A stretch of 64,000 nucleotides of DNA from Sediminibacterium sp. (GTDB lineage: Bacteria > Bacteroidota > Bacteroidia > Chitinophagales > Chitinophagaceae). Location: assembly GCA_017983845.1 (NCBI GenBank), contig JAGOAO010000004.1:22152-86151 (forward strand). The letters run 5' to 3'. Shown here piece by piece: positions 1-9,302 of the stretch. Both the position numbers and the translations under genes were made by a program. The number at the start of each line of letters is the position of its first letter. Within the stretch, counting starts at the first letter, position 1. The notes beneath the pieces are model-generated. The model did no database searches. It had not been told where the DNA came from and was given only the letters and a program-made list of their open reading frames with translations.

Positions 1-272
1 TCGATGCCCCTCAATATTTGATCGAAGGTGCTGAAGTTTTCGTATTCATGAATACCGAGACCGAATTGCCAATTGGTGCTGAATTACCTGAGAAATTAGA
101 CGTTTTGATCACTTATTGTGAGAATGGAGTGAAAGGGGATACCGCAACTCGTGCTTTAAAAGCTGCTACCATTGAATCTGGTGCAACCGTAATGGTGCCT
201 TTGTTTGTAAACGAAGGAGAGAAGATCAAGATCAATACTAAGAACGGAGAGTACGTAGAGCGCGTTAAGTAG
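1..272 (+). CDS. efp: Elongation factor P, C-terminal part (cut by window start)
   Basis: EF-P binds between the P and E sites of the ribosome and rescues stalling at polyproline stretches. The open frame enters from before the window; 89 residues are visible from base 3, so the TTG near base 18 is internal and not a start. The visible part holds the end of the second and the whole third OB-fold domain. The segments KGDTATRALKAAT, ATVMVPLFVNEGEKIK and NGEYVERVK are typical of the family. The N-terminal KOW domain with the modified lysine loop lies outside the window. It is followed by a strong terminator and then accB-accC, a neighbourhood common in Bacteroidota. Confidence 0.96.
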   Translation, partial: DAPQYLIEGAEVFVFMNTETELPIGAELPEKLDVLITYCENGVKGDTATRALKAATIESGATVMVPLFVNEGEKIKINTKNGEYVERVK

Positions 273-317
273 TATTTTAAGCCTCTTTTCAAAAAGTCGG
301 CTTCATATAAATTCCTT

Positions 318-356
318 AAAAAAGGGTCATTTTTAATAAAAAATGACCCTTTTTTT
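318..356 (+). terminator. Rho-independent terminator after efp
   Basis: An 11-bp perfect stem (GGGTCATTTTT with its complement) with an AATA loop is extended by an A-tract on the left that pairs with the T-tract on the right. It separates efp from accB, so accB-accC probably has its own start of transcription in the short gap before base 403. Confidence 0.85.
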
Positions 357-402
357 GTTGTTTTTGGCAAAAAAGGCCCATTTTTGTCCAAATTAACCAA
401 AC

Positions 403-867
403 ATGGACTTAAAACAAATTCACGATTTAATTAAGGTAGTAAACAAAAGCAATATTGGAGAAATTAGCATCGAAGACAAAGATGGTAAAGTAACCATTAA
501 GCAAAAAGAAGATAAAATCACTGTAACATCTGCACCTGCAACACAAACAGTGTATGCATCTGCTCCGGCTGCTGCTCCAGCGGCGCCTGTTGCATCTACT
601 CCAGCTGCTGCTCCAGTAGCAGACAATTTGATCACTATTAAGAGTCCAATGATTGGTACTTTTTATAGAAGAGCAGCTCCTGATAAGCCATTGATGGCAG
701 AAGAAGGAACTGAAGTTAGCCCAGGTAAAGTGGTTTGTATCATTGAAGCAATGAAGTTGTTCAATGAAATCGAATCTGAGGTAAAAGGTACCATTGTAAA
801 AGTATTGGTAGAAGATGCAAGCCCAGTAGAGTTTGATCAGCCATTATTTTTAGTGCAGCCTGCATAA
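403..867 (+). CDS. accB: Biotin carboxyl carrier protein of acetyl-CoA carboxylase
   Basis: This is the carrier subunit that shuttles carboxybiotin between biotin carboxylase and the carboxyltransferase in malonyl-CoA synthesis. At 154 aa it has the usual length. It has a short N-terminal helix region, an Ala/Pro-rich flexible linker (about residues 44-72) and a C-terminal biotinyl domain (about 76-154). The biotin attachment site EAMKL puts the acceptor lysine at about residue 118. The start ATG at 403 has no Shine-Dalgarno sequence, as usual in this phylum. accC follows 34 bp downstream, so the two are almost certainly co-transcribed. Confidence 0.97.
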   Translation: MDLKQIHDLIKVVNKSNIGEISIEDKDGKVTIKQKEDKITVTSAPATQTVYASAPAAAPAAPVASTPAAAPVADNLITIKSPMIGTFYRRAAPDKPLMAEEGTEVSPGKVVCIIEAMKLFNEIESEVKGTIVKVLVEDASPVEFDQPLFLVQPA

Positions 868-901
868 GGTCTCCCCAACCTATTTAACTTAAATTAAAAC
901 G

Positions 902-2239
902 ATGTTTAAAAAAATATTGATTGCCAACAGAGGCGAGATCGCTTTGCGTATCATAAGAACTTGTAGAGAGATGGGTATCAAAACGGTAGCCGTTTATTCT
1001 ACAGCCGATAAGGATAGCTTGCATGTAAAATTTGCAGACGAAGCTGTTTGTATTGGTGGTCCAAAAGGAGCAGAGTCTTATTTGAATATCCCCCATATCA
1101 TGGCAGCTTGTGAAATCACCAACGCGGATGCAGTGCATCCAGGTTATGGTTTCTTAGCAGAGAATTCAAAGTTCGCACAAATCTGTGCGGATCATGGTAT
1201 CAAGTTCATTGGGCCAACCCCAGAGATGATTAATAAAATGGGCGATAAGATCACCGCTAAAGAAACAATGATCAAAGCGGGTGTACCTGTTGTCCCAGGT
1301 GGAGAAGGTTTGTTAGAGAGTGTGGAAGAAGCAAAAAAATTAGCGAAAGAGATTGTATATCCAGTGATCATCAAAGCAACAGCCGGTGGTGGTGGTAAAG
1401 GAATGCGCGTGGTGTGGAATGAGTCTGAAATTGAAAAAGCATTTAGCGATGCGAAGATGGAAGCTGCAGCAAGTTTTAAAAACGATGGTTTATACATGGA
1501 GAAATTCGTGGAAGAACCAAGACATATTGAGATTCAAATTGCAGGTGACCAATTTGGCAATGTGTGTCATTTGAGTGAGCGTGATTGTTCTATTCAGAGA
1601 AGACACCAAAAATTAGTGGAGGAATCTCCATCACCATTCATGACTCCGGATTTACGTCAAAGAATGGGTGAGGCTGCTATTAAAGCGGCGTCAGCAATTA
1701 ATTATGAAAGTGTTGGTACGATCGAGTTCCTAGTGGACAAGCATCGCAACTTCTACTTTATGGAGATGAATACGCGTATTCAAGTAGAGCATTGCGTTAC
1801 AGAGGAAGTAGTAAGCTATGATTTGATCAAAGAGCAAATAAAAATTGCAGCCGGCGAGAAAATCTCTGGTAAAAACTACGAGCCACAATTGCACGCTATT
1901 GAATGTCGTATCAATGCAGAAGATCCATACAATGATTTTAGACCTTCACCAGGTAAAATCACTGTATTGCATACGCCAGGTGGACATGGTGTTCGTGTAG
2001 ATAGCCATGTATATGCTGGTTATGTCATTCCTCCTTATTACGATTCCATGATTGGTAAATTAATCACTGTGGCACAAACACGTGAGGAAGCAATCAATAC
2101 CATGTACCGTGCATTGAGTGAATATGTAATCGAAGGTGTAAAAACGACGATACCATTCCATTTGCAATTGATGCAGAACGAAGACTTTAGAAAAGGAAAC
2201 TTTACTACTAAGTTTTTGGAATCATTTAAAATGAAGTAA
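902..2239 (+). CDS. accC: Biotin carboxylase subunit of acetyl-CoA carboxylase
   Basis: The enzyme carboxylates biotin on AccB using ATP and bicarbonate. The 445-aa protein shows the N-terminal domain opening [12 protein letters not shown], the ATP-grasp glycine loop AGGGGKGM (about residues 161-168) and the catalytic segment [10 protein letters not shown] near residue 285. The length matches stand-alone AccC and there is no fused carrier domain. It is second in the accB-accC operon. The stop codon forms the first bases of a long hairpin, which suggests that transcription ends immediately after the gene. Confidence 0.97.
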   Translation: MFKKILIANRGEIALRIIRTCREMGIKTVAVYSTADKDSLHVKFADEAVCIGGPKGAESYLNIPHIMAACEITNADAVHPGYGFLAENSKFAQICADHGIKFIGPTPEMINKMGDKITAKETMIKAGVPVVPGGEGLLESVEEAKKLAKEIVYPVIIKATAGGGGKGMRVVWNESEIEKAFSDAKMEAAASFKNDGLYMEKFVEEPRHIEIQIAGDQFGNVCHLSERDCSIQRRHQKLVEESPSPFMTPDLRQRMGEAAIKAASAINYESVGTIEFLVDKHRNFYFMEMNTRIQVEHCVTEEVVSYDLIKEQIKIAAGEKISGKNYEPQLHAIECRINAEDPYNDFRPSPGKITVLHTPGGHGVRVDSHVYAGYVIPPYYDSMIGKLITVAQTREEAINTMYRALSEYVIEGVKTTIPFHLQLMQNEDFRKGNFTTKFLESFKMK

Positions 2240-2286
2240 TTTTTATACTACGTTTTGCTTCGCAAAATAAACGTAGTATAAAAATT
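2238..2286. terminator. Hairpin overlapping the accC stop codon, likely terminator
   Basis: A 15-bp perfect outer stem (2238-2252 with 2272-2286) continues into an inner TTTTGC/GCAAAA stem capped by TTC, with a few unpaired bases on the 3' side. It begins inside the accC stop codon and ends in A/T-rich sequence. It is the first of four consecutive hairpins in the accC-glnN gap. Confidence 0.6.
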
Positions 2287-2295
2287 CTCTAATGA

Positions 2296-2338
2296 AAATA
2301 AAAGAAGGGACCCCGTAAAGGAGTCCCTTCTTTTATTT
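2296..2338. terminator. Strong bidirectional terminator hairpin
   Basis: A perfect 16-bp stem (2296-2311 with 2323-2338) with an 11-nt loop has a run of A/T on both outer sides. It could serve accC from the left and glnN from the right, because the two genes converge here. Confidence 0.85.
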
Positions 2339-2374
2339 AGAGGAGTATGTCTTTTTAAATGTCTTCTATTTGTC

Positions 2375-2446
2375 AATTTTCAAAACAATTTTGAGCGAGC
2401 TTTCGAGCAATGCGCAGAGCGAGTCGAGAAATTAGTTTTGAAAATT
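2375..2446 (+). repeat. Conserved-loop/variable-stem hairpin element, copy 1
   Basis: A 17-bp stem (2375-2391 with 2429-2446, one bulged A) carries a 37-nt loop (2392-2428) rich in GAGC/TCGAGC words. The loop aligns in order with the loops of the elements at 8343-8421 (reverse strand) and 9303-9372, sharing AGCGAGC, TTCGAGC, GCG and a GAG.C.AG end. The stem arms have no similarity to those of the other copies. It lies between the convergent genes accC and glnN. The 2240-2580 gap holds this element and three plain hairpins, and I see no gene in it. Confidence 0.65.
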
Positions 2447-2499
2447 ATTTCAGAGCTTTTATAAAACTAAGCTTGCTTAAAAATAAATTTAATGATATT

Positions 2500-2529
2500 A
2501 AAAATGCCCCGATTACTCGGGGCATTTTT
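2500..2529. terminator. Terminator of glnN (usable in both directions)
   Basis: A perfect 13-bp stem (AAAAATGCCCCGA and complement) has a TTAC loop. Read on the minus strand it follows the glnN stop codon by about 50 bp and ends in a T-run, so it is the natural glnN terminator. Confidence 0.85.
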
Positions 2530-2580
2530 GTTTGGGGGTATTACCTCTGGGGGGAATATCCTTGATATTTACTAGCGCTA

Positions 2581-4773
2581 CTATCTCAAAAATAACAATT
2601 CTCTATACTTAGGTAAGGTCCATAATTCGTCGTCTACCAATTGCTCTAATTTGTCAACGTGGTAACGGATCTTGTCAAAATACTGCGCTTTTACTTTTGC
2701 TTCATAAGCAATTGCTTTTTCTCTAGTATCTACAATATTATTGGCTACTTTTCTTGCTTCTACCATTTCGTATACATTGTCATATACTTGTTGGATATGC
2801 GTGCTTACGTCTTTTAATAAAGTCAATTGACCTTTGTATAATTTTTCTGGTAAAGCTGCTTCACGAAGTAAGCTTACATTTTTAAGCAATTCATTTTGGT
2901 ACTTAATAGAAGCAGGGATGATATGGTTGGTTGCTAAGTCGCCCATAATACGTGCTTCAATTTGTACTTTTTTGATGTACTTTTCTAATTCAATTTCATG
3001 ACGTGCTTCTAATTCACCATGTGTATAGATGCCATTGTCCTTGAATAATTTCTTCGCTTTTTCAGTTACCATTGCATCCAAAGCAACAGGTGTTGTCTTT
3101 AAATTAGGTAAGCCTCTTTTTTCAGCTTCTTGATGCCAAGCTTCACTATAACCATCTCCTTCAAATAAGATCTTCTTACTTGATACAATGTATTTTTGAA
3201 TCACTTGCATGATCGCGATCTCCTTCTTGTCTCCTTTTTCAATTAACGCATCTACTTCAGCAGCAAATTTAGTTAAGGTATCCGCGATGATGGTATTCAA
3301 AACTGTCATTGGATGTCCGCAGTTTGCAGTAGAACCTACAGCGCGGAATTCAAATTTGTTACCGGTAAATGCAAATGGAGAAGTTCTGTTACGATCTGTG
3401 TTATCGATCATTAATTCAGGGATGCTTCTGTGTAAGTCTAATTTTAAGATTGCTTCGTCTTGTTCGTCAAACTTATTGCCCACACGCGTTTCAACATCAT
3501 TCAAAACTTTAGTTAAATAATCACCAATGAATACAGAGATGATTGCAGGAGGTGCTTCGTTGGCGCCTAAACGGAAATCGTTAGATGCAGAAGCAATAGA
3601 AGCTCTTAAGATATCTGCATAATCATGTACTGCCTTAATGGTGTTCACAAAGAAAGTCAAGAACATCAAGTTGGTCTTTGGTGTCTTACCAGGTGCTAAT
3701 AAATTAATGCCCGTATCTGTAGCCAAGCTCCAGTTATTGTGCTTGCCGCTACCGTTGATACCCGCAAATGGTTTCTCGTGTAACAATACCACTAAACGAT
3801 GTCTTTTTGCAACGCGTGTCATTACATCCATTAAAAGAATGTTATGATCCACTGCAATATTTACTTCTTCAAAAATTGGGGCACACTCGAACTGAGCAGG
3901 TGCTACTTCATTATGTCTTGTTCTTAAAGGAATACCTAATTTGTAAGATTCATTTTCAAAGTCACGCATGAACGCATAAACTCTTTCTGGAATTGAACCA
4001 AAATAATGGTCTTCTAATTGTTGACCTTTCGCAGGAGTAAAACCAAATACAGTTCTACCACATTGTACTAAGTCAGGTCTTGCATTGACTAATGCTTCGT
4101 CAATAACAAAATATTCTTGCTCCCATCCTAAAGTAGGGATGACTTTGTTTACGTTCTTGTCAAAATAATTACAAACTGTAACTGCAGCTTTATTTACAGC
4201 ATCTACTGCTTTCATCAATGGTGCTTTATAGTCCAAAGACTCACCTGTGTAGGCGATGAAGATGGTAGGAATACATAAAGTTTTTCCGTTGCCAATTTCA
4301 ATGATGAATGGGGGAGAAGAAGGATCCCAAGCTGTATACCCTCTTGCTTCAAATGTCGCTCTCAATCCGCCGTTAGGGAATGAAGACGCATCTGGTTCTT
4401 GTTGTATTAATGTAGCACCGTCAAATTCTTCAATGGCAGTACCATCCCCTTTTAAAGTAAAAAATGAGTCATGCTTTTCAGCAGTGGCACCAGTCAATGG
4501 TTGGAACCAGTGTGTAAAGTGTGTAACGCCTCTGCTCTCTGCCCATGCACGCATACCAGAAGCAATTTGACCAGCAACTGTGCGATCAATTTTTTTACCG
4601 CCTTTGATACTTGTTACTAAGCTTTTGTAAGCTTCATCACTTAAATATTCTCTTGCTGTTTTAATAGTGAAAACACTCTCGCCAAAAACGCCCGTAATCT
4701 TTGCGCTTTTGATATCTGGTGAATCAGGTTTAAAATGGCTTACATGGTTGACTGCATCGGTTCTTAATGACAT
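2581..4773 (-). CDS. glnN: Type III glutamine synthetase
   Basis: It makes glutamine from glutamate, ammonia and ATP, the main entry of ammonia into metabolism. The 730-aa length fits the GSIII class (about 700-730 aa), which is typical of Bacteroidota and much longer than GSI. Visible family segments include GWEQEYF (metal and glutamate binding), RTRHNEVAPAQFE, INGSGKHNNWS and NRTSPFAFTGNKFEFRA. It is a single gene, transcribed away from purL. A TATCTTTG -7 element lies about 33 bp upstream of the start. No amtB or glnB partner is visible here. Confidence 0.96.
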   Translation of the reverse strand: MSLRTDAVNHVSHFKPDSPDIKSAKITGVFGESVFTIKTAREYLSDEAYKSLVTSIKGGKKIDRTVAGQIASGMRAWAESRGVTHFTHWFQPLTGATAEKHDSFFTLKGDGTAIEEFDGATLIQQEPDASSFPNGGLRATFEARGYTAWDPSSPPFIIEIGNGKTLCIPTIFIAYTGESLDYKAPLMKAVDAVNKAAVTVCNYFDKNVNKVIPTLGWEQEYFVIDEALVNARPDLVQCGRTVFGFTPAKGQQLEDHYFGSIPERVYAFMRDFENESYKLGIPLRTRHNEVAPAQFECAPIFEEVNIAVDHNILLMDVMTRVAKRHRLVVLLHEKPFAGINGSGKHNNWSLATDTGINLLAPGKTPKTNLMFLTFFVNTIKAVHDYADILRASIASASNDFRLGANEAPPAIISVFIGDYLTKVLNDVETRVGNKFDEQDEAILKLDLHRSIPELMIDNTDRNRTSPFAFTGNKFEFRAVGSTANCGHPMTVLNTIIADTLTKFAAEVDALIEKGDKKEIAIMQVIQKYIVSSKKILFEGDGYSEAWHQEAEKRGLPNLKTTPVALDAMVTEKAKKLFKDNGIYTHGELEARHEIELEKYIKKVQIEARIMGDLATNHIIPASIKYQNELLKNVSLLREAALPEKLYKGQLTLLKDVSTHIQQVYDNVYEMVEARKVANNIVDTREKAIAYEAKVKAQYFDKIRYHVDKLEQLVDDELWTLPKYRELLFLR

Positions 4774-4805
4774 ATATTATTTATTTTAAATATAAATGAT
4801 TAACC

Positions 4806-4813
4806 CAAAGATA
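4806..4813 (-). promoter_or_regulatory. -7 element of the glnN promoter
   Basis: On the minus strand this reads TATCTTTG, a perfect match to the Bacteroidota TAnnTTTG. It predicts a leader of roughly 29 nt for glnN. I could not see a clear TTTG at the expected -33 spacing. The rest of the 4774-5045 gap is A/T-rich and includes a 7-bp hairpin (GGGATTT and complement, 4960-4984). Confidence 0.5.
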
Positions 4814-5045
4814 TTGTGTTTTATTAATTTTTCGCGCTAAGAATTTTCATAAATTATTCAAATGTGCATAAAATATAAATATTATAAAATATACAAATAT
4901 GAATATGGACTACAATCCATTGATAATCACAATTATCCCTTTTGAAACTACTAACAGTCGGGATTTCTAATGTTGGTAAATCCCTAATTACTTAAGTCTG
5001 TCGTTTTGTAACTTCGCCACATCTATTCAAGCATAAGCCCAAATC

Positions 5046-7250
5046 ATGGAAATAACTGTAAAAACAGCCCAACAATTAAGATTAACCGAAGCGGAATTTG
5101 AAAGTATCAAAGAGAAGCTGGGTCGTACACCCAATTTCACAGAGTTATGTGCTTTTAGTGGCATGTGGAGTGAGCACTGTAGTTATAAGAACTCCATTAA
5201 ATGGTTAAAGACCTTGCCTCGTGATGGTGGAAGAATGTTGGTTGCTGCAGGAGAAGAGAATGCAGGCTTGATGGATATTGGAAATGATTATGGTGTGGTA
5301 TTTAAAATAGAAAGTCATAACCACCCAAGTGCGTTGGAGCCTTTTCAAGGTGCTGCCACTGGTGTAGGTGGAATACAAAGAGATATTTTCACCATGGGCG
5401 CTCGTCCAATTGCTTCTTTAAATAGTTTACGTTTCGGAAATTTAGAAGATACTAAAACCAAAAGATTATTGGCTGGAGTAGTGCATGGTATTGGTCATTA
5501 CGGAAACTGTTTTGGTGTACCAACAGTGGGTGGTGAATTGTATTTTGAAGATTGTTACCATACCAATCCATTGGTAAACGCAATGAGTGTGGGTATTGTA
5601 AAAGCGGGCAAAACAGTAAGTGCAATTGCATTAGGTAAAGGCAATCCTGTATTTTTTGTGGGTAGTGCAACTGGTAAAGATGGGATTGGTGGTGCAAGTT
5701 TTGCATCAGCAGAAATTACAGCAGATAGTGTAGAAGAATTACCAGCAGTGCAAGTGGGTGATCCTTTTCAAGAAAAGAAATTACTAGAAGCTTGTTTGGA
5801 AGTCATTGAAACAGGTGGTGTGGTTGGTATGCAAGATATGGGTGCAGCAGGAATTATTTGTTCCACTGCAGAAATGAGTGCAAAAGGACAAGTGGGTATG
5901 CGCATCGATTTAGACAAAGTGCCAACGCGTCAACAAAATATGAAAGCTTGGGAATTGTTATTAAGTGAGAGCCAAGAGCGTATGTTGATGGTGGTTGAGA
6001 AAGGAAGAGAGGCGGATGTATTAGCTGTGTTTGAAAAATGGGATTTGTCTTGTAGTAATATTGGTGAGGTAACAGAGGATGGTTTATTGAATTTTTACAT
6101 GCATGGTGAACTAGAAGCTTCCTTACCTGCTTATGAATTGGTATTGGGTGGCGGTGCACCAGTGTATGAAAGAGACTACAAAGCACCCGCTTATTTAGCC
6201 AAAGTGAATGCATTTGACATGACTACGATTGCAGACACCACTAATTTACAGGATGCTGTAAAAGCAATGGTACAAATTCCAAATATTGCATCTAAGCGTT
6301 GGGTCTATACGCAATATGATAGTATGGTTGGTGCTGCAAATACGTCTACCAATGCACCAAGTGATGCGGCAGTAGTGTTGGCAAAAGGAACTGGCAAAGC
6401 ACTAGCAATGACAGTAGATTGTAATAGTAAATATGTTTTTGCAGATCCTGAAAAAGGAGCCATGATTGCAGTAGCAGAAGCAGCAAGAAATATTGTTTGT
6501 TCTGGTGGAGAGCCAATTGGTGTGACCAACTGTTTGAATTTTGGTAATCCATATGATCCAGAAGTATACTATCAGTTTGTGAAATCTGTTGAAGGCATGG
6601 GCGCAGCTTGTAGAAAATTCAATACCCCAGTAACTGGTGGTAACGTGAGTTTCTACAACCAAAATCCGGATGGTCCAGTTTTCCCTACACCAACTATTGG
6701 TATGGTTGGGATTGTAGAGGACATGAACAATAGAATGACTCTAGATTTCAAAAACGAAGGAGATTCAATTGTATTATTGGGTCAACAAAGAAACGATATT
6801 GGATCTTCTGAATATTTGAATAAAATTAAAGGAGTGGCTTTCTCTCATGCACCGCATTTTGATTTAGAAGAAGAGTTTAAATTACAACAATTTGTTGCAA
6901 ATTTGATTAAAGCAAAACAAATTAAATCTGCACATGATATAAGTGAAGGTGGATTGATCATCACTTTATTAGAATCTGCTTTCTTTAACAATAAAGGTTT
7001 TAAGGTTAGTTCAAATAATAGCGATTTAAGAAAAGATGCATATTGGTTAGGAGAAGCGCAAAGCAGGGTAGTGGTTTCTTGTAATGCCAATCAAGTTGCT
7101 CAATTAGAAGCATCTGCTAAAGCTGCAGGTGTAGCATTTGCTGTTTTAGGAAATGTAACCAATGGGGAGGTCGTGGTGAATGATGAAAATTGGGGAACGA
7201 TTGCTACATGGAAAAACGAATATGATACAGCGATAGAAAAAAAATTATAA
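5046..7250 (+). CDS. purL: Phosphoribosylformylglycinamidine synthase subunit PurL (small type)
   Basis: PurL catalyses the ATP-dependent conversion of FGAR to FGAM, step 4 of purine synthesis, with PurQ supplying ammonia and PurS bridging the two. The 734-aa length is that of the small PurL rather than the 1200-1300-aa fused form. Visible segments are WSEHCSYKNS (active-site histidine region), ESHNHPSALEPFQGAATGVGG (about residues 84-104) and the second AIR-synthase-like half, including CLNFGNPYDPE and VTGGNVSFYN. The matching purS is in this window at 62457, so the subunits are not in one operon. hldD follows after 20 bp. Confidence 0.97.
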   Translation: MEITVKTAQQLRLTEAEFESIKEKLGRTPNFTELCAFSGMWSEHCSYKNSIKWLKTLPRDGGRMLVAAGEENAGLMDIGNDYGVVFKIESHNHPSALEPFQGAATGVGGIQRDIFTMGARPIASLNSLRFGNLEDTKTKRLLAGVVHGIGHYGNCFGVPTVGGELYFEDCYHTNPLVNAMSVGIVKAGKTVSAIALGKGNPVFFVGSATGKDGIGGASFASAEITADSVEELPAVQVGDPFQEKKLLEACLEVIETGGVVGMQDMGAAGIICSTAEMSAKGQVGMRIDLDKVPTRQQNMKAWELLLSESQERMLMVVEKGREADVLAVFEKWDLSCSNIGEVTEDGLLNFYMHGELEASLPAYELVLGGGAPVYERDYKAPAYLAKVNAFDMTTIADTTNLQDAVKAMVQIPNIASKRWVYTQYDSMVGAANTSTNAPSDAAVVLAKGTGKALAMTVDCNSKYVFADPEKGAMIAVAEAARNIVCSGGEPIGVTNCLNFGNPYDPEVYYQFVKSVEGMGAACRKFNTPVTGGNVSFYNQNPDGPVFPTPTIGMVGIVEDMNNRMTLDFKNEGDSIVLLGQQRNDIGSSEYLNKIKGVAFSHAPHFDLEEEFKLQQFVANLIKAKQIKSAHDISEGGLIITLLESAFFNNKGFKVSSNNSDLRKDAYWLGEAQSRVVVSCNANQVAQLEASAKAAGVAFAVLGNVTNGEVVVNDENWGTIATWKNEYDTAIEKKL

Positions 7251-7270
7251 GTCGAAATTAAAAAAATTCA

Positions 7271-8272
7271 ATGTCAAAACAGCCAACAATAGTTGTTACA
7301 GGAGCCGCTGGTTTTATAGGTTCTGTTTTTGTTCAATTTTTAAATGAACAAGGACTCAATCATTTATTACTTGTGGATGACTTTGGTGTTGAATCAAAAA
7401 GAAAAAACTGGGAGTCTAAAAAATTCATTAAGGCAATTGAACGACAAGCTTTTTTAGCGCAGCTAGATGCAGGTGAACATGAAATTGATTTGATTGTACA
7501 TTTAGGTGCAAGAACAGATACGACAGAATTTAATTACGCGATACACGAGGCGTTGAATGTGGAATATTCTAAATCCATTTGGAATTATGCTACACAAAAA
7601 AATATTCCATTGATCTATGCTTCTTCTGCTGCCACTTATGGTGCAGGTGAACATGGATATGAAGACAGTCATGCTATTTTAGATCAATTAGCGCCTTTAA
7701 ACCCATACGGAGTAAGTAAGAATGAATTTGATAAATGGGCAATAGCACAGCCAACTTGTCCTCCATGTTGGACTGGGTTGAAATTCTTTAATGTCTATGG
7801 TCCTAATGAAGCACATAAAGGAAGAATGGCAAGTGTGATTTTTCATTCCTTCAATCAGATCAAAGCATCTGGCGTGGTGAAATTATTTAGAAGTCATCGT
7901 CCTGATTATAAAGATGGACAACAGTTGCGTGATTTTATTTATGTCAAAGATCTTGTTGCTGTAATTGGATGGATGCTGCATCATATGTATGCGCAACAAT
8001 GGGATAAAACAAAGAATGGTTTATACAATTTAGGTACAGGCAAAGCAAGGTCTTTCTACGATTTAGCTGCCAATACTTTTATAGCACAAGGCCTTGAGCC
8101 AAACATTGAATTTGTGGATATGCCCGAAGATATCCGAGATAAATACCAATATTTTACTGAAGCCAATATGGCTAAATTGCGCGCCGCTGGATACGACAAG
8201 CCATTTTCAAGTTTAGAGGAAGGAGTACATGATTATGTGGCGAATTATTTAGTGCCCGCAAAGGGATATTAA
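7271..8272 (+). CDS. hldD: ADP-L-glycero-D-manno-heptose 6-epimerase-like protein
   Basis: It is a short-chain dehydrogenase-type epimerase, expected to make the heptose precursor of lipopolysaccharide core. The 333-aa protein has the NAD(P)-binding loop GAAGFIGS (residues 11-18), the segment GARTDTTE that is characteristic of HldD, the catalytic pair Y146xxxK150 in YGVSK, and GRMASVIFH. Other NAD-dependent sugar epimerases are possible, but these HldD-specific segments argue against them. It starts 20 bp after purL and may be co-transcribed with it. A conserved-loop hairpin element follows the stop codon by about 70 bp. Confidence 0.88.
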   Translation: MSKQPTIVVTGAAGFIGSVFVQFLNEQGLNHLLLVDDFGVESKRKNWESKKFIKAIERQAFLAQLDAGEHEIDLIVHLGARTDTTEFNYAIHEALNVEYSKSIWNYATQKNIPLIYASSAATYGAGEHGYEDSHAILDQLAPLNPYGVSKNEFDKWAIAQPTCPPCWTGLKFFNVYGPNEAHKGRMASVIFHSFNQIKASGVVKLFRSHRPDYKDGQQLRDFIYVKDLVAVIGWMLHHMYAQQWDKTKNGLYNLGTGKARSFYDLAANTFIAQGLEPNIEFVDMPEDIRDKYQYFTEANMAKLRAAGYDKPFSSLEEGVHDYVANYLVPAKGY

Positions 8273-8342
8273 ATTTTCTTCCTTACAATTCGTAGTTACA
8301 TTTATTTCTGGGAGTTCAAAAGAAATATTTTTCAAATACATA

Positions 8343-8421
8343 AATGAGTATTTACACTTATTCCTAGGCTCACGGCTCGCTTTGCTCGAACGCTCGCTAC
8401 GGAATAGTATAAATACTCATT
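8343..8421 (-). repeat. Conserved-loop/variable-stem hairpin element, copy 2
   Basis: A 21-22-bp stem (8343-8364 with 8401-8421, one mismatch and one bulge) carries a 36-nt loop (8365-8400). On the minus strand the loop is identical to the loop at 9320-9355 except for a TTTG-versus-AAG difference in the middle. The stem arms (AATGAGTATTTA...) are unrelated to those of copies 1 and 3 apart from the last few bases next to the loop. It lies between hldD and proC in the 8273-8480 gap. Confidence 0.75.
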
Positions 8422-8480
8422 AGTCTTATAAATTATACTTTCATTCTAACTTTTTAAATTCAATTCAAATCTTCTTCCAT

Positions 8481-9281
8481 ATGAATCATAATATCGCAAT
8501 CATCGGTGGTGGGAACTTAGGAGCTTCTATTGCAGAAGGGTTAATCGCTAGTGGCTTTGTACAAGCAAGTCAAATTACCATCACTAAAAGAAATCTATCT
8601 ACCATTCAGCATTTGGCCGATAAAGGGGTGCGCATTAGCACAGACAATGCCAATGCAATTAAGACAGCGAACTATATTCTACTTGCTGTAAAGCCATTTC
8701 AAATCAAAGAAATACTGGAGTCTTTAAAACCAAATTTATCAGAATCACAGCATACTATTATTAGTGTGGCAACAGGTGTTTGGATTAAAGATCTAGAATC
8801 TATCATATCCAATCAGTTCCCAATTATAAGAGCCATGCCCAATACAGCAATTGCGATTCAAGAAAGCATGACTTGTATCTGTTCCAATCAGTTAGGTCAG
8901 GGTAAAATAGATTTTGTTACTGACTTGTTCAATCAATTAGGAAAGTCAATTGTGATAGATGAAAAATTAATGGACGCAGCAACCGTATTGGGCGCATGCG
9001 GCACTGCTTATGCATTAAGGTTTATTAGAGCAAATATCCAAGGAGGAATTGAAATCGGATTTAATGCCACACAAGCTGCTTTGATCGCTGCACAAACTGC
9101 GAAGGGTGCTGCAGATTTATTATTGATAAAAAATACGCATCCAGAACAAGAGATCGATAAAGTAACTACACCAATGGGTTGTACGATTGCAGGATTAAAT
9201 GAAATGGAGCATCAAGGATTTAGCTCATCATTAATAAGAGGGCTCACTGCAAGCTACAAGAAGATCAAAAACGATATGTAA
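8481..9281 (+). CDS. proC: Pyrroline-5-carboxylate reductase
   Basis: It performs the last step of proline synthesis, NAD(P)H-dependent reduction of pyrroline-5-carboxylate. The 266-aa protein starts with the Rossmann loop IIGGGNLGASIAEGL (glycines at 9-11 and 14). It continues with AVKPFQ, the family segment RAMPNTA and a C-terminal dimerisation domain that includes TPMGCTIAGLNEME. It is a single gene with no proA or proB next to it. It is bracketed by two copies of the same hairpin element in opposite orientation (8343-8421 and 9303-9372). Confidence 0.95.
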   Translation: MNHNIAIIGGGNLGASIAEGLIASGFVQASQITITKRNLSTIQHLADKGVRISTDNANAIKTANYILLAVKPFQIKEILESLKPNLSESQHTIISVATGVWIKDLESIISNQFPIIRAMPNTAIAIQESMTCICSNQLGQGKIDFVTDLFNQLGKSIVIDEKLMDAATVLGACGTAYALRFIRANIQGGIEIGFNATQAALIAAQTAKGAADLLLIKNTHPEQEIDKVTTPMGCTIAGLNEMEHQGFSSSLIRGLTASYKKIKNDM

Positions 9282-9302
9282 TTCATTTTAAAAAGTACAA
9301 AG

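Noticed and set aside
113..400. A 95-codon minus-strand open frame across the efp end
   Set aside because: It spans the efp coding region and its terminator; composition is that of an antisense shadow.
4960..4984. 7-bp hairpin GGGATTT/AAATCCC before purL
   Set aside because: Short stem with an 11-nt loop; no T-run and no match to a known purine riboswitch core.
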